A stretch of DNA of 64,000 nucleotides. Origin: Luteimonas huabeiensis HB2 (GTDB lineage Bacteria > Pseudomonadota > Gammaproteobacteria > Xanthomonadales > Xanthomonadaceae). Below are positions 1 through 10,172 of this stretch, in pieces. How positions within the stretch are numbered: position 1 is the stretch's first letter; the number at the start of each line of letters is the position of its first letter. The translations under genes were made by a program, and so were the position numbers. The stretch lies in the NCBI RefSeq assembly GCF_000559025.1, contig NZ_JAAN01000015.1, forward strand, positions 62,001-126,000, given 5' to 3'. Below the pieces are notes generated by a model. It was not told the DNA's origin. It worked only from the letters and a program-made list of their open reading frames with translations, and did no database searches.

Positions 1-35
1 GGGCGGGAGTGAGGGGCGGCGTGTCGGCCGCGGCG

Positions 36-827
36 TCAGGCGGTGCGGCCCAGCACCAGTTCCAGCACGAACTTGCTGCCGAAGAAGGCCAGCACCAGCA
101 GGGTCATCGCGGTCAGCGTCCAGCCCACCGCGGTGGCGCCGCGCCAGCCGTAGCGCCAGCGCCCGAACAGCAGCGCGCCGAACACCAGCCAGGACAGCAC
201 GCTCAGCACGGTCTTGTGGATCAGGTGCTGGGCGAGCAGGTCGTGCACGAACAGGATGCCGGTGAGCAGGGTGGCGGTCAGCAGCGCGAAGCCCACCACG
301 ATGGTGCGGAACAGCAGCGCCTCCAGCTCGGTCAGCGGCGGCAGCGCGCGCGACCAGCGGTGGAACTCGCGCCGGCGCAGGGCGCGGTCCTGGGCCCACA
401 GCAGGATCGCCACCAGCGCGGCCACTGCCAGCGTGGCGTAGGCGAGCAGGGCGAACCACGCGTGCAGCTGCAGCCGCCAGTCCAGCCCCTCGGGCACGTG
501 GTGGCCGGCGCCGGCATAGGTCGCCAGCGAGGCCGCCGCCAGCGGGAACACGGTCACCCCCAGCGCCGGCATGCGGCCGCGGATGCCGAACAGCAGCGTC
601 AGCAGCGACATGCCCAGCCCGACCAGCGACAGCGCGGCGAAGAAGTGCAGGTCGGCACCGCCGACCTCGCGCCAGGCCAGCACGTGGTAGGCGCCGTGGC
701 CGAGCGCGGCGGCCAGCGCCGGCAGCGCCCAGGCGGCAGTGCCGGCCGGCGTGTCGCGGGCCACCGTCCGCACCAGCAGGCTGGCCGCCGCGAGATAGAG
801 CACGGTGGCGATGAACACGATCGGCAT
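36..827 (-). CDS. ypjD: YpjD/CcsA-family inner-membrane protein
   Basis: Predicted polytopic inner-membrane protein of 263 residues, related to the CcsA/HemX cytochrome c assembly family. It starts MPIVFIATVLYLAAASLLV, and at least seven hydrophobic stretches follow, including a C-terminal set near residues 170-255. Histidines sit at helix edges, for example in LGHGAYH and FFAALS..LLTLLFG. The family is placed near haem handling or metal transport; the exact role is not known. The gene lies back to back with ffh, an arrangement seen in many gammaproteobacteria, and this supports the identity. The ATG at 827 was chosen because upstream in-frame sequence is antisense to ffh and lacks hydrophobic character. 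Confidence 0.85.
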   Translation of the reverse strand: MPIVFIATVLYLAAASLLVRTVARDTPAGTAAWALPALAAALGHGAYHVLAWREVGGADLHFFAALSLVGLGMSLLTLLFGIRGRMPALGVTVFPLAAASLATYAGAGHHVPEGLDWRLQLHAWFALLAYATLAVAALVAILLWAQDRALRRREFHRWSRALPPLTELEALLFRTIVVGFALLTATLLTGILFVHDLLAQHLIHKTVLSVLSWLVFGALLFGRWRYGWRGATAVGWTLTAMTLLVLAFFGSKFVLELVLGRTA

Positions 828-883
828 TGCACCAGTGTCGCATGCTTTGCCGCCGCCGGCGGGGGCGGCGCGGGGCGCGACGG

Positions 884-889
884 TATACT
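884..889 (+). promoter_or_regulatory. Possible -10 element of ffh
   Basis: TATACT lies 31 bp before the ffh start in the 93-bp gap between the divergent ypjD and ffh genes. No convincing -35 hexamer is visible in the GC-rich sequence upstream, so this is a tentative call. Confidence 0.4.
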
Positions 890-920
890 TCCGCGTCCCG
901 CCCGCCAGCCCGTGAACCGC

Positions 921-2291
921 ATGTTCGAATCCCTGACCCAGCGCCTGTCCGGCACCATGGAGCGCCTGCGCGGGCGCGGCCGGTTGACCGAGGAAAACAT
1001 CCGCGAGGCCACCCGCGAGGTGCGCATCGCGCTGCTCGAGGCCGACGTCGCGCTGCCGGTGGTGCAGGCGCTGATCGAGCGCATCAAGGTGCGCGCGGTC
1101 GGCCAGGAGGTGTTGAAGTCGCTGACCCCCGGCCAGGCGCTGATCAAGGTGGTGCGCGACGAGCTCACCGCGGTGATGGGCGCGCAGGCGGCGGAGCTCA
1201 ACCTCAACGTGCCGGCGCCGGCGGTGGTGCTGATGGCCGGCCTGCAGGGCGCAGGCAAGACCACCACCGTGGGCAAGCTCGCCCGGCACCTCAAGGAGAA
1301 GCGCAAGAAGAAGGTGATGGTGGTCAGCGCCGACGTCTACCGGCCGGCCGCGATCGAGCAGCTCAAGACCCTGGCCGAGCAGGTCGGGGTGGCGTTCTTC
1401 CCCTCCGAGGCCTCGCAGCGGCCGGTGGACATCGCGCGCGCGGCGATCGCCGATGCGCGCAAGTCCTTCGTCGACGTGCTGCTGGTCGATACCGCCGGCC
1501 GCCTCGCCGTGGACGAGGCGATGATGGCCGAGATCCAGGCGCTGCACGCCGCGATCGATCCGGTCGAGACGCTGTTCGTGGTCGATGCGATGACCGGCCA
1601 GGACGCCGCCGCCACCGCCAAGGCGTTTTCCGAGGCGCTGCCGCTGACCGGCGTGGTGCTGACCAAGACCGACGGCGACGCCCGCGGCGGCGCCGCGCTG
1701 AGCGTGCGCTACGTCACCGGCCGGCCGATCAAGTTCATCGGCACCGGCGAGAAGACCGACGGCCTGGACGTGTTCCATCCCGATCGCGTCGCCAGCCGCA
1801 TCCTCGACATGGGCGACGTGCTGTCGCTGGTGGAGCAGGTCGAGCAGCAGGTCGATCGCGACAAGGCCGAGAAGCTCGCCCGCAAGGTCGCCAAGGGCAA
1901 GAAGTTCGACCTCAACGACATGCGCGACCAGCTCGAGCAGATGCAGAACATGGGCGGGCTGTCCGGGCTGATGGACAAGCTGCCCGGCATCGGCCAGGTG
2001 CCGGAGCATCTCAAGCAGCAGGTCACCGGCAAGGAAGTGCCGCGGATGATCGCCATCATCAACTCCATGACCAAGAAGGAGCGCCGCAATCCGGCGCTGC
2101 TTAACGGCTCGCGCCGCGCGCGCATCGCCGCCGGCTCCGGCACCACGCCGGCCGACGTCAACCGGCTGATGAAGCAGTACCAGCAGATGGAGAAGATGAT
2201 GGGCAAGATGGCCCGCGGCGGCATGAAGGGCATGATGCGCGGCCTGCAGGGGATGATGGGCGGGCGCGGCGGGATGCCGCCGTTGCGCTGA
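921..2291 (+). CDS. ffh: Signal recognition particle protein Ffh
   Basis: SRP54-type GTPase of 456 residues that, with 4.5S RNA and FtsY, targets nascent inner-membrane proteins to the translocon. Domains in order: N domain (about 1-90), GTPase G domain with the P-loop [10 protein letters not shown] near residues 107-116, the DTAGR motif further on, [10 protein letters not shown] near the G4 region, and a C-terminal M domain. The M domain ends in a methionine- and glycine-rich tail that contacts signal sequences and RNA. Length is normal for the family. The ATG at 921 gives the standard N-terminus [18 protein letters not shown]. The longer reading frame upstream is antisense to ypjD and was discarded. 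Confidence 0.97.
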   Translation: MFESLTQRLSGTMERLRGRGRLTEENIREATREVRIALLEADVALPVVQALIERIKVRAVGQEVLKSLTPGQALIKVVRDELTAVMGAQAAELNLNVPAPAVVLMAGLQGAGKTTTVGKLARHLKEKRKKKVMVVSADVYRPAAIEQLKTLAEQVGVAFFPSEASQRPVDIARAAIADARKSFVDVLLVDTAGRLAVDEAMMAEIQALHAAIDPVETLFVVDAMTGQDAAATAKAFSEALPLTGVVLTKTDGDARGGAALSVRYVTGRPIKFIGTGEKTDGLDVFHPDRVASRILDMGDVLSLVEQVEQQVDRDKAEKLARKVAKGKKFDLNDMRDQLEQMQNMGGLSGLMDKLPGIGQVPEHLKQQVTGKEVPRMIAIINSMTKKERRNPALLNGSRRARIAAGSGTTPADVNRLMKQYQQMEKMMGKMARGGMKGMMRGLQGMMGGRGGMPPLR

Positions 2292-2305
2292 GAGCCGGCG
2301 CTCCC

Positions 2306-3403
2306 ATGTCCGCGCGATCGACCGGCGCCGCCCCGGGCGCAGCATCCGCCCGCGCCGGGCGCTTCTGCGAACGCTTCGGCCTGCGTCGGCCGATCCTGAT
2401 GGGGCCGATGGCCGGCGCCTGCCCGCCGGCGCTCGCCGCGGCCGTCGCCGAGGCCGGCGGCATGGGCGCGATGGGGGCGGTGCTCTCGCAGCCGGGCGAC
2501 ATCGGCGACTGGATGGCCGCGTTCCGCGCCCGCTCCGGCGGCCCCGCGCAGATCAACCTGTGGGTGCCGGACCCGCCGCCGCAGCGCGATGCGCAGGCCG
2601 AGGCTGCCACCCGCGCCTTTCTCGAGCGCTGGGGACCGCCGGTACCGGCCACCGCCGGCGACGCCGGCCCGGCCGACTTCGACGCCCAGTTCGAGGCGCT
2701 GCTCGCCGCGCGGCCGGCGGCGGCCTCGAGCATCATGGGGCTGTTCGGCGAGGCGCAGGTGCGGCGGCTGAAGGCGGCCGGCATCGCCTGGTTCGCCTGC
2801 GCGACCACGCTGGACGAGGCGCTGCGCGCGCAGGCCGCCGGGGCGGACGCGGTGGTGGCGCAGGGCGCCGAGGCCGGCGGCCACCGCGGCGCCTTCGACG
2901 CCGACGCCGCGGACCGCCAGCTGGTCGGGCTGTTTGCGCTGCTGCCGCGGCTGGCCGACCGGCTCGAGATCCCGGTGATCGCCGCCGGCGGCATCGCCGA
3001 TGGACGCGGCATCGCCGCCGCGCTGCTGCTCGGCACCAGCGCGGTGCAGATCGGCACCGCCTTCCTGCGCGCGCCCGAAGCGGCGATCGCGCCGGCCTGG
3101 GCCGACGCCCTGGCCGATGCGGAGCCGGAGGACTGCTGGCCCACGCGCGCCTTCAGCGGCCGGCTCGGCCGCGCGCTGGCGACCGCCTACGTGCGCGCGG
3201 CGGCGGCGGCCGACGCGCCGCCGCCGCGGCCGTACCCGGTGCAGCGCGGACTGACCGCGCCGATGCGCCGGCAGGCGGCGGCCGAAGGGCGGCTGGAGGC
3301 GATGCAGGCCTGGGCCGGCCAGTCCGCCTGGCTGGCGCGCCCGGCGCCGGCCGCGACGCTGGTCGAGACCTGGTGGCGCGACGCCGAGCGGCTGCTCGCG
3401 TGA
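2306..3403 (+). CDS. NAD(P)H-dependent flavin oxidoreductase (nitronate monooxygenase family)
   Basis: FMN-binding TIM-barrel protein of 365 residues in the nitronate monooxygenase/2-nitropropane dioxygenase family, presumably cytoplasmic. Visible signatures are [14 protein letters not shown] near the N-terminus, the family motif [10 protein letters not shown] in the middle, and [19 protein letters not shown] with [12 protein letters not shown], which bind the FMN phosphate. Family members oxidise alkyl nitronates or act as enoyl reductases, and the substrate cannot be told from sequence. It starts 15 bp after ffh. Its stop overlaps the GTG of the next gene by 4 bp, so the two are probably translationally coupled. 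Confidence 0.88.
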   Translation: MSARSTGAAPGAASARAGRFCERFGLRRPILMGPMAGACPPALAAAVAEAGGMGAMGAVLSQPGDIGDWMAAFRARSGGPAQINLWVPDPPPQRDAQAEAATRAFLERWGPPVPATAGDAGPADFDAQFEALLAARPAAASSIMGLFGEAQVRRLKAAGIAWFACATTLDEALRAQAAGADAVVAQGAEAGGHRGAFDADAADRQLVGLFALLPRLADRLEIPVIAAGGIADGRGIAAALLLGTSAVQIGTAFLRAPEAAIAPAWADALADAEPEDCWPTRAFSGRLGRALATAYVRAAAAADAPPPRPYPVQRGLTAPMRRQAAAEGRLEAMQAWAGQSAWLARPAPAATLVETWWRDAERLLA

Positions 3404-4221
3404 GCGGCTGGCTCGCGCTGCTGTGCGACGGCGCGCCCGCCACCGCGCAGGATCTCGCCGTGCCGGCGCTGCTCAACGACGGCCACTTCAGCACCCTGCA
3501 GGTGCGCGACGGCGCCGCGCGCGGATTCGACCTGCACCTGCAGCGGCTGTGCGACGCGACCCGCCAGCTGTTCGACGCCGAGCTGGCGCCCGCGCGCGTG
3601 CGCCGCGACTGCGCGGCGGCGCTGGCCGCGGCCGGCGTGCGCGATGCGACCCTGCGCGCCACCGTGTTCCGCCGGCCCGGCACCGATGCGCCGTCGCTGC
3701 TGGTCTCCATCGCGCCGCCGGCCGAGCCGCCGCCGCTGCCGCTGCGGTTGAAGTCCTTCGGCTACGTGCGCGCCCTGCCCGGGATCAAGCACGTCGGTAC
3801 CTTTCCGCTGTTCCACCACCGGCGCCTCGCCGAGCGCGCCGGCTTCGACGACGCGCTGTTCGTCGCCCCGGGCGGCCACATCTGCGAGGCGACGGTCTGG
3901 AACCTGGGCTTCTTCGGCGACGACGGCGTGACCTGGCCGCAAGGCCCGGCGCTGCGCGGCGTCACCGAGCGGCTGTTGCAGGCCGGCCTGGACGCGGCCG
4001 GGGTGCCGCAGGCGGCGCGGCCGGTGAGGCTGGCCGAGGTCGGGGCGTTCCGCGGCGCCTTTGCCTGCAACGCGCGCGGCCTGCAGCCGGTGGCGGCGAT
4101 CGACGCGGTGCGCTACGCGCGCGACGACGCCTCGCTGGACGCGGTCGCGCGCGCGCTGGACGCGCAGCCCTGGCAGCCGATCGCCGCGGCGGACGCGGCG
4201 GCCGGGGAGCATGGGCGGTAG
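3400..4221 (+). CDS. pabC: Class IV aminotransferase, aminodeoxychorismate lyase-like
   Basis: Fold-type IV PLP enzyme of 273 residues. PabC converts aminodeoxychorismate to p-aminobenzoate and pyruvate in folate synthesis. The sequence shows [15 protein letters not shown] near the N-terminus, the PLP lysine in [11 protein letters not shown], the segment [15 protein letters not shown] typical of the family, and a C-terminal region ending [15 protein letters not shown]. The GTG start overlaps the preceding oxidoreductase stop by 4 bp; no in-frame ATG exists close by. D-amino-acid or branched-chain aminotransferases share the fold, so the exact substrate is inferred from resemblance rather than context. 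Confidence 0.78.
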   Translation: MSGWLALLCDGAPATAQDLAVPALLNDGHFSTLQVRDGAARGFDLHLQRLCDATRQLFDAELAPARVRRDCAAALAAAGVRDATLRATVFRRPGTDAPSLLVSIAPPAEPPPLPLRLKSFGYVRALPGIKHVGTFPLFHHRRLAERAGFDDALFVAPGGHICEATVWNLGFFGDDGVTWPQGPALRGVTERLLQAGLDAAGVPQAARPVRLAEVGAFRGAFACNARGLQPVAAIDAVRYARDDASLDAVARALDAQPWQPIAAADAAAGEHGR

Positions 4222-4453
4222 AAGCGGTCCGGGGCGCACGATCCGTTGCCGCGCAGGCCCGCCGCAGGCCGGCGAAGCGGCGCGAGACCGGCCCCGCTCG
4301 GCGAGCGTCGGCGTCGAACGTTTCCGGCGACCACGCGCCTGCGGCGATCAGCTACCCTGGCGTGCGCCGGCGCCCGCCGGCAGGGGAGTCCGCGCCGCCG
4401 GCGCGGCAGGAGAGCATCGGCCGCCAGCGTGCGGCCGCACAGGGAGACATCGC

Positions 4454-5569
4454 ATGCTCGACCCGCAGTCCGCGACGCCGCACGACGGGGGCGGCGACGC
4501 GCCCGTGCCCGCGCCCGTGCCCGACACGGTGCGCCACACGCCGCAGTTCGACGGCCGCGCCGCCGAGTTCTTCGGCATCTGGATCGTCAACGTGCTGCTG
4601 ACGGTGCTCACCCTCGGCCTGTACTCGGCCTGGGCCAAGGTGCGCACCGAGCGCTACTTCTACGGCAACACGCGCCTGGCCGGTTCGGCCTTCGAATACC
4701 TCGCCGATCCGATCCGCATCCTCAAGGGGCGCCTGATCGCCTACGCGGTGGTGATCGCGATCGCGCTGAGCTTCCAGTTCCTGCCGCTGCTGTACTTCGC
4801 GCTGATGCTGGGCGTGTTCGCCAGCATGCCGTTGCTGGTGTTCCTGTCCACGCGCTTCCGCGCCCGCTATTCCGCCTGGCGCGGTCTGCGGTTCCGCTTC
4901 GTCGGCACCGCCGGCGGCGCCTACGGGCCGTTCCTCGGCTGGCCGATCCTGTCGGCGCTCACGCTGAGCCTGGGGTATCCGCTGATGCGCAAGCGGCAGC
5001 ACGCGTACCTGGTCTCGGGCCACCGCTTCGGCCGCACCGCCTTCGGCTTCGAGGCGAGGACCGCCGACTACTTCGTGCCCTACGCGATCGCCCTGGCGAT
5101 GGCGCTGGCCCTGTTCGCGCTGATGGCGACGCTGATCGGCGGCATCGCGTGGAGCGTGCTCGTCGCCGGCGGCGAGACCGGCGGCGGTTCGGCCGCCTTC
5201 CACTGGCTGACGGTGGGCGGACTGCTGCTGTTCTACGGCGGCGTGTTCGTCCTCGGCGTGTGGTTGCGCACGCGCTACCTCAACCTGATGTGGAACAACG
5301 CGCGGCTGGGCCCGCACCGCTTCGAATCGACCCTGCGCGTGCGCGACGTGCTGTGGCTGTACGCCGGCAACCTGGTGGTGGTGCTGCTCACCCTGGGGCT
5401 GGCCACGCCGTGGGCGATGGTGCGGCTGGCGCGCTACCGCGCCTCGCGCTTCGCGGTGCTGGTGCAGGGCGGCATCGAGGACTTCGTCGCCGACGTCGAC
5501 GCCGAGCGCGGCGCGGCCGGCGCCGAGCTGGTGGACGCGCTCGACCTGGGCGTGGACATCGGCCTTTGA
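4454..5569 (+). CDS. DUF898 (YjgN-like) membrane protein
   Basis: Integral membrane protein of 371 residues in the YjgN/DUF898 family, whose function is not known. A proline-rich cytoplasmic start (about 1-35) is followed by several long hydrophobic segments. The family repeat pattern LTLGLYSAWAKVRTERYF appears near residue 55 and recurs in altered form near the C-terminus as LLTLGLATPWAMVRLARYR. The ATG at 4454 follows an AGGGAG ribosome-binding site. The stop sits 17 bp before the ATG chosen for the M48 peptidase gene. DUF898 and M48 genes are often paired, so the two proteins may act together in the membrane. Confidence 0.85.
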   Translation: MLDPQSATPHDGGGDAPVPAPVPDTVRHTPQFDGRAAEFFGIWIVNVLLTVLTLGLYSAWAKVRTERYFYGNTRLAGSAFEYLADPIRILKGRLIAYAVVIAIALSFQFLPLLYFALMLGVFASMPLLVFLSTRFRARYSAWRGLRFRFVGTAGGAYGPFLGWPILSALTLSLGYPLMRKRQHAYLVSGHRFGRTAFGFEARTADYFVPYAIALAMALALFALMATLIGGIAWSVLVAGGETGGGSAAFHWLTVGGLLLFYGGVFVLGVWLRTRYLNLMWNNARLGPHRFESTLRVRDVLWLYAGNLVVVLLTLGLATPWAMVRLARYRASRFAVLVQGGIEDFVADVDAERGAAGAELVDALDLGVDIGL

Positions 5570-5586
5570 GCGAGCGGTCTCTGAGC

Positions 5587-6615
5587 ATGGGGGCGATCGA
5601 GGGCCAATGGCACGACGGCCGTTCCAGCCGCGCGCGGGCCGTGCGGCTGGACAGGGCGGGCGACGCGCTGCGGATCGTCGACGCGGCCGACGGCTCGCAG
5701 GCCTTCTGGCCGCTGGCCGAGGTGGTGCCCAGCGCACGCCTGGGGGCGACGCCGCGGGTGCTGCGGCGCGCCGGCCACGGCCAGATCGAGTGCGCCGACG
5801 CGCCGGAGCTGGCGCAGTGGTTCCCGAGCCCGCCCAGCCGCATCGAAGCCCTGGCCGACTGGCTGGAACGCCGTCGCACCGCGATCCTGGTCGCGGCGCT
5901 GGGCGCCGGGCTGCTCGTCTTCGCCTTTCTGCGCATCGGCGTGCCGTGGGCGGCGGCGGAGATCGCCGCGCGCCTGCCCGAAGCGGTCGAGGACGAGGTG
6001 AGCCGTCAGACCGCCGCCGTGCTCGAGCGCGCCGGGTACCTGCGCGCGAGCGGCCTGCCGCAGGCCCGCCAGGACGCGCTGCGGGCCCGCTTCGCGGCGC
6101 TGGTGGCGGGACAGCCGCGGCACCAGCGCATGCGCCTGCATTTCGTGGGGGCCAGGGGCCTGGGCGCCAACGCCTTCGTGCTGCCCGACGGCCGGATCTA
6201 CGTCACCGATGCGCTGGTCCGGCTGGCCGGGGACGACGACGAGGTGCTGGCGGTGCTCGCCCACGAGGCCGGGCACCACGTCCACCGCCACGGCATGCGG
6301 CAGGCGATCGAGAGTTCCTCGGTGCTGCTGATCGCCGGCCTGGCCTTCGGCGACGTGTCCGGGTCCTCGGTGGCGGTGGCGCTGCCCTCGGTGCTGCTGA
6401 GCCGCGGCTACTCGAGGGGCCACGAGCGCGAGGCCGATGCCTACGCGATGGCGCTGCTGCGCGCGCGCGGACTGCCTCCGCAGGCGTTCGCGCGGATCAT
6501 GCGCAGGCTCTCGGAGCGCGCCCCCGCCTCCGACGCCGGGCCGCTGGGCTACCTGTCCACCCATCCGCCCACCCCGGAGCGGATCGAGGCCGCCGAGCGC
6601 GCCGCGCGGGAATGA
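5587..6615 (+). CDS. M48 family zinc metallopeptidase
   Basis: Membrane-anchored zinc peptidase of 342 residues. A non-catalytic N-terminal part (about 1-95) precedes one transmembrane helix near residues 98-118. The peptidase domain carries the zinc-binding HEAGH motif in [13 protein letters not shown] and the third ligand glutamate in [11 protein letters not shown]. The ending [16 protein letters not shown] is a standard M48 C-terminus. Relatives include HtpX, BepA/LoiP and other envelope quality-control proteases; the target is unknown. ATG at 5587 was chosen. A TTG at 5566 overlapping the DUF898 stop by 4 bp would add seven residues and would fit tight coupling. Confidence 0.87.
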   Translation: MGAIEGQWHDGRSSRARAVRLDRAGDALRIVDAADGSQAFWPLAEVVPSARLGATPRVLRRAGHGQIECADAPELAQWFPSPPSRIEALADWLERRRTAILVAALGAGLLVFAFLRIGVPWAAAEIAARLPEAVEDEVSRQTAAVLERAGYLRASGLPQARQDALRARFAALVAGQPRHQRMRLHFVGARGLGANAFVLPDGRIYVTDALVRLAGDDDEVLAVLAHEAGHHVHRHGMRQAIESSSVLLIAGLAFGDVSGSSVAVALPSVLLSRGYSRGHEREADAYAMALLRARGLPPQAFARIMRRLSERAPASDAGPLGYLSTHPPTPERIEAAERAARE

Positions 6616-6654
6616 ACGGCGTGCGGGCGCTTCCCCGCGCGCGCGCCGATCGGC

Positions 6655-6660
6655 TACAAT
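6655..6660 (+). promoter_or_regulatory. Possible -10 element of the rpsP operon
   Basis: TACAAT lies 52 bp before the rpsP ATG, just after the M48 peptidase stop. No strong -35 is visible in the GC-rich DNA upstream. Confidence 0.45.
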
Positions 6661-6712
6661 CGCCGGCTTACCTCGCCGCAATGGCGACCGGGCAACACAG
6701 GAAACCGTAAAG

Positions 6713-6970
6713 ATGGTCAAGATCCGCCTGACGCGTGGCGGCGCCAAGAAGCGCCCGTTCTACCACATCATCGTCACCGATTCGCGCAGCGCGCGCGACG
6801 GCCGCAACATCGAGCGCGTGGGCTACTACAACCCCGTCGCCACCGGCAACGAGCAGCGCGTGGTGCTCGACACCGCCCGCGTCGATCACTGGGTCGGGCA
6901 GGGCGCCCAGCTGACCGAGAAGGTCCGCGCCCTGTACAAGGAAGCGCTGAAGGCGCAGCCGGCCGCCTGA
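6713..6970 (+). CDS. rpsP: 30S ribosomal protein bS16
   Basis: Small-subunit ribosomal protein of 85 residues, normal length. It begins [20 protein letters not shown] and shows the family signature [14 protein letters not shown]. It binds 16S rRNA and helps order 30S assembly. It heads the conserved rpsP-rimM-trmD group. An AT-richer leader with GGAAACCGTAAAG lies directly before the ATG. Confidence 0.98.
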   Translation: MVKIRLTRGGAKKRPFYHIIVTDSRSARDGRNIERVGYYNPVATGNEQRVVLDTARVDHWVGQGAQLTEKVRALYKEALKAQPAA

Positions 6971-7011
6971 GCCGCACCGGCCGCGCCTCGCGCGGCCCAT
7001 GCTCCGGAACG

Positions 7012-7527
7012 ATGAACGAGCCCGTCCGTCGCGTCCTGCTGGGCAGGTTCCACGGCGCCTTCGGCGTGCGCGGCGAAGCGCGCCTGGAATCGTTCACCGA
7101 GCCGGACACCGAAATCTTCCGTTACCAGCCCTGGACCCTGCGCGATGCGCAGGGCCGGGAGCGCGAGCTGCTGGGCGCCCGCGGCCGGCCCACCCCGAAG
7201 GGGATCGTGGCCACGCTGCCGGGCGTCGAGGACCGCGACGCTGCCGACGCGCTGCGCGGGGTCGAGATCTGGGTGGCGCGCAGCGCACTGCCGCCGCCGC
7301 GGCCGGGCGAGTTCTACTGGGTGGACCTGGAGGGCCTGCGGGTGTCCAACCTGGAAGGCGTGGATTTCGGCCGCGTCTCCCACGTGTTCTCCACCGGCGC
7401 CAACGACGTGCTGGTGGTGCGCGACGACGCCCGCGAGCGCATGATCCCCTGGGCGCGGCCCGATTACGTGCGCGAGGTCGACCTGGACGCCGGCACGATC
7501 CTGGTGGACTGGGACCCCGAGTTCTGA
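7012..7527 (+). CDS. rimM: Ribosome maturation factor RimM
   Basis: 30S maturation protein of 171 residues that binds uS19 and assists 16S 3'-domain processing. The N-terminal RimM beta-barrel carries [20 protein letters not shown]. The C-terminal PRC-barrel begins near [12 protein letters not shown] and ends [27 protein letters not shown], the expected terminal motif. It lies 41 bp after rpsP and 77 bp before trmD, in the conserved order. Confidence 0.96.
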   Translation: MNEPVRRVLLGRFHGAFGVRGEARLESFTEPDTEIFRYQPWTLRDAQGRERELLGARGRPTPKGIVATLPGVEDRDAADALRGVEIWVARSALPPPRPGEFYWVDLEGLRVSNLEGVDFGRVSHVFSTGANDVLVVRDDARERMIPWARPDYVREVDLDAGTILVDWDPEF

Positions 7528-7565
7528 AGGCCGCCCCCAGGCGGCGCCGCAGGGCCGCTGGCCCG

Positions 7566-7604
7566 GTTCCGATCCCGATCCCCAATCCCGGCTCCCCGCT
7601 CCCG
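7566..7604 (+). repeat. Degenerate C-rich short repeat between rimM and trmD
   Basis: The gap before trmD contains reiterated CGATCCC / CAATCCCGGCTCCC units. The pattern resembles degenerate short intergenic repeats of the CCGATTCCC type found scattered in xanthomonad genomes, though that comparison is from memory. It also removes any obvious Shine-Dalgarno sequence before trmD. Confidence 0.3.
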
Positions 7605-8387
7605 ATGCGCTTCGACGTCGTCACCCTGTTCCCCGAGTTCGTCGCCGCCTGCGCGGGCTTCGGCGTGGTCGGGCGCGCGCAGGAGCGCGGGCTGCTGTCG
7701 GTGCACGGGTGGAATCCGCGCGACTACGCCGAGGGCAACTATCGCCGGGTCGACGACCGTCCCTTCGGTGGCGGCCCCGGCATGGTGATGATGATCGAGC
7801 CGCTGCGCGCGGCCATCGCCGCGGCGCGCGGCGCCGATCCGCGGCCCGCGCACGTGGTCTATCTCAGCCCGCAGGGACGGCCGCTGACCCAGGCGCGGGT
7901 CCGCGAACTGGCCGCGCGCCCGCGCCTGTTGCTGCTGTGCGGGCGCTACGAGGGCGTGGACGAGCGCCTGCTCGCCGCCGAAGTCGACGAGGAAATCTCG
8001 ATCGGCGACTACGTGCTCTCGGGCGGCGAGCTGCCGGCGGCGGTGGTGATCGACGCGGTCGCGCGCCTGCGCGAAGGCGTGCTGAACGACGCCGAGTCCG
8101 CGGTCCAGGACAGCTTCGAGGACGACCCGGCCCTGGGGCCGGGCCGGCTGCTCGACTGCCCGCACTACACCCGGCCGCCGCAGCACCCGCTGGGCGACGT
8201 GCCCGCCGTGCTGCTGGGCGGCAACCATGCCGAGATCGCGCGCTGGCGGCGCATGCAGGCGCTGGGCCGCACCTGGCAGCGCCGCCCGGAACTGCTGGAC
8301 GAGGCGGCCCTGCCGGCGGAGGATCGCCGCCTGCTGGAGGCCTACCGCGCCGCCCTGTCCGCGGACGCGGGCGATCCCGAGCCGTAG
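7605..8387 (+). CDS. trmD: tRNA (guanine-N1-)-methyltransferase TrmD
   Basis: SPOUT-class methyltransferase of 260 residues that makes m1G37 in tRNAs reading CNN codons and so prevents +1 frameshifting. It starts [13 protein letters not shown]. The deep-trefoil-knot SAM site is visible as [29 protein letters not shown] and [16 protein letters not shown]. The helical C-terminal domain holds CPHYTRPP and [11 protein letters not shown]. It is the third gene of the rpsP cluster. Here the usual neighbour rplS does not follow directly: a gene on the opposite strand intervenes, and rplS has its own promoter. Confidence 0.97.
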   Translation: MRFDVVTLFPEFVAACAGFGVVGRAQERGLLSVHGWNPRDYAEGNYRRVDDRPFGGGPGMVMMIEPLRAAIAAARGADPRPAHVVYLSPQGRPLTQARVRELAARPRLLLLCGRYEGVDERLLAAEVDEEISIGDYVLSGGELPAAVVIDAVARLREGVLNDAESAVQDSFEDDPALGPGRLLDCPHYTRPPQHPLGDVPAVLLGGNHAEIARWRRMQALGRTWQRRPELLDEAALPAEDRRLLEAYRAALSADAGDPEP

Positions 8388-8432
8388 CGCCCATCGCAGG
8401 CGCCGCGGGTGGGGCGGCCCGCCGCCGGCGCC

Positions 8433-9221
8433 CTACGAGGGCCAGTACTCGGCGTCGGGCGTGGCGCGCGCGCCGAAGATCGCCTGGCCCACGCGCACGA
8501 CGGTCGCGCCTTCCTCGATGGCGATCTCGTAGTCGCCGGACATGCCCATCGACAGCTCGTCCAGCCCGATGCACTGCGCAACCTCCTGGCGCAACCGGTC
8601 GCGCAACTCGCGCAGCCGCACGAAGCAGCGGCGAACCCGCTCAGGCTCGGCCGACAGCAGCGCCAGCGTCATCAGGCCGCGCACGCGCAGCGCCGGAAAG
8701 GCGGGCAGCCGGCGCAGGAGCGCGGCGACTTCATCGGGCGGCAGGCCGTACTTGCTGGCCTCCCCGGAGGTATTGACCTGCACCAGCACGTCGAGCGCGC
8801 GGCCCTCCGCCTGCAGGCGCCGCTCCAGCGCCTCGGCCACGCGCAGGCTGTCCAGGGCCTGGAACTCGCTCGCGAAGCGCGCGACCAGCTTGGCCTTGTT
8901 GGTCTGCAGGTGGCCGATGACCGACCAGCGCAGATCGGTCAGATCGGCGGTCGCCTCCCACTTCCGGTACGCCTCCTGCGGCTTGTTCTCGCCGAACTCG
9001 CGGCAGCCCGCGGCATAGGCCAGCCGGATGCCGGCCTCGGGCTTGGTCTTGCTCACCGGCAACAGCCTCACGCCGGCCGCGTCGCGGCCGACCCGCGCGC
9101 AGGCCGCGGCGATGCGCGCGCGCACGGTCGCCAGGTTGCGGCGGAAATCCTCCAGCGATGTCGCCTGCGGCCAGCGGCCGTGCCGATCGTGACGGGTCGG
9201 GGTCTCCAGCGGGGTGGTCAT
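8433..9221 (-). CDS. yggS: YggS/PLPBP family pyridoxal-phosphate homeostasis protein
   Basis: PLP-binding alanine-racemase-like fold protein of 262 residues, involved in vitamin B6 and amino-acid homeostasis rather than a defined reaction. The PLP lysine lies in [17 protein letters not shown]. Other family marks are [44 protein letters not shown], and [18 protein letters not shown], which binds the cofactor phosphate. The ATG at 9221 gives a start close to family norm; a further upstream ATG would add unrelated residues. It converges on trmD with a 45-bp gap and diverges from rplS, so it splits what is usually a continuous rpsP-rimM-trmD-rplS unit. Confidence 0.93.
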   Translation of the reverse strand: MTTPLETPTRHDRHGRWPQATSLEDFRRNLATVRARIAAACARVGRDAAGVRLLPVSKTKPEAGIRLAYAAGCREFGENKPQEAYRKWEATADLTDLRWSVIGHLQTNKAKLVARFASEFQALDSLRVAEALERRLQAEGRALDVLVQVNTSGEASKYGLPPDEVAALLRRLPAFPALRVRGLMTLALLSAEPERVRRCFVRLRELRDRLRQEVAQCIGLDELSMGMSGDYEIAIEEGATVVRVGQAIFGARATPDAEYWPS

Positions 9222-9485
9222 GGCTCGAATTCCGGTATCGCCAGGCGGCGGGTCCGCTCGCACGGAGCGGGGATCGTGAAGCGGCATGGTATTCCCCCAC
9301 GGCGAAAGCGCCCGGTCTCGGGGCTTCGCCGGGATCGCCGGGGAAATCGCGAGATGCCCGGCAACGTCGCGGTGCGGCGCCGATCGGCGGCGCCGTGGCG
9401 GGGGAGGACGCGACCCCCGGCCCGTGGTCGCCGGCGCACGCCCCGGCGGGGGAGCCTGCGCTGGCAACGGCGGTCCGAACCGGGC

Positions 9486-9491
9486 TATACT
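9486..9491 (+). promoter_or_regulatory. -10 element of the rplS promoter
   Basis: TATACT lies 78 bp before rplS, inside the 348-bp gap between divergent yggS and rplS. A weak CTGGCA-like -35 is about 19 bp upstream. The rest of that gap is GC-rich and shows no reading frame I can support. A separate promoter is expected because rplS is cut off from trmD here. Confidence 0.5.
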
Positions 9492-9569
9492 GCGCGGCTT
9501 ACCGTTTCATCCGCCACGAGCGTGCGTCCACGTGCACCACGCCGACAACGACACCAACAGGCCATCGCC

Positions 9570-10016
9570 ATGACCACCAAGCCCACCCTGAACACCCTCC
9601 TGCAGGACTTCGAGAAAGAACAGGTCCAGCGCACGCTGCCCGAATTCGGCCCCGGCGACACCGTCGTCGTCAACGTCAAGGTCAAGGAAGGCAACCGCGA
9701 GCGCGTCCAGGCCTACGAAGGCGTGGTCATCGGCATCAAGAACGCCGGCCTGAACTCCGCGTTCACCGTGCGCAAGATCTCCCACGGCTACGGCGTGGAG
9801 CGCGTGTTCCAGTCCCACAGCGCCTCGATCGAGTCGATCGAGGTGAAGCGCCGCGGCAAGGTCCGCGCCGGCAAGCTGTACTACCTGCGCGGCCTGGAAG
9901 GCAAGAAGGCGCGCATCAAGGAAGACCTGTCGATGTCGGCCAAGGCCAAGAACGAGAAGGCGCGCGCCGACAAGGCGGCCGCCGCCGAGGCCGCCGCGGC
10001 AGCCGCCGCCGAGTAA
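9570..10016 (+). CDS. rplS: 50S ribosomal protein bL19
   Basis: Large-subunit protein of 148 residues located at the 30S-50S interface. Core signatures are [39 protein letters not shown] and [16 protein letters not shown]. After the conserved domain (about 1-115) it carries a lysine- and alanine-rich tail, a common extension in this family group. The ATG at 9570 begins [16 protein letters not shown] strong hairpin follows the stop. Confidence 0.97.
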   Translation: MTTKPTLNTLLQDFEKEQVQRTLPEFGPGDTVVVNVKVKEGNRERVQAYEGVVIGIKNAGLNSAFTVRKISHGYGVERVFQSHSASIESIEVKRRGKVRAGKLYYLRGLEGKKARIKEDLSMSAKAKNEKARADKAAAAEAAAAAAAE

Positions 10017-10040
10017 TCCGGCGCGCTCCCCGGTGATCGC

Positions 10041-10068
10041 ACGACGGCCGCCGCAAGGCGGCCGTCGT
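10041..10068 (+). terminator. Hairpin terminator after rplS
   Basis: A 12-bp perfect stem (10041-10052 with 10057-10068) closes a GCAA tetraloop 25 bp after the rplS stop. The following T-run is weak, so it may act with Rho or as an mRNA 3' stabiliser. Confidence 0.7.
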
Positions 10069-10172
10069 CGTTGCGGGCGCCCGTCGACCGCGTCGCCTCG
10101 CGGTCGCGGCATCGTCCGTCGCCGGCAACGTAGCGCCGGAGATGGGCGGCGAGCCGGAAGCGCCACGAAAAA

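Noticed and set aside
36..2345. A 769-residue minus-strand frame over ypjD and ffh
   Set aside because: Only its last 263 residues are a real protein (YpjD). The rest is antisense to ffh, with His/Leu/Ala-rich shadow composition typical of high-GC DNA.
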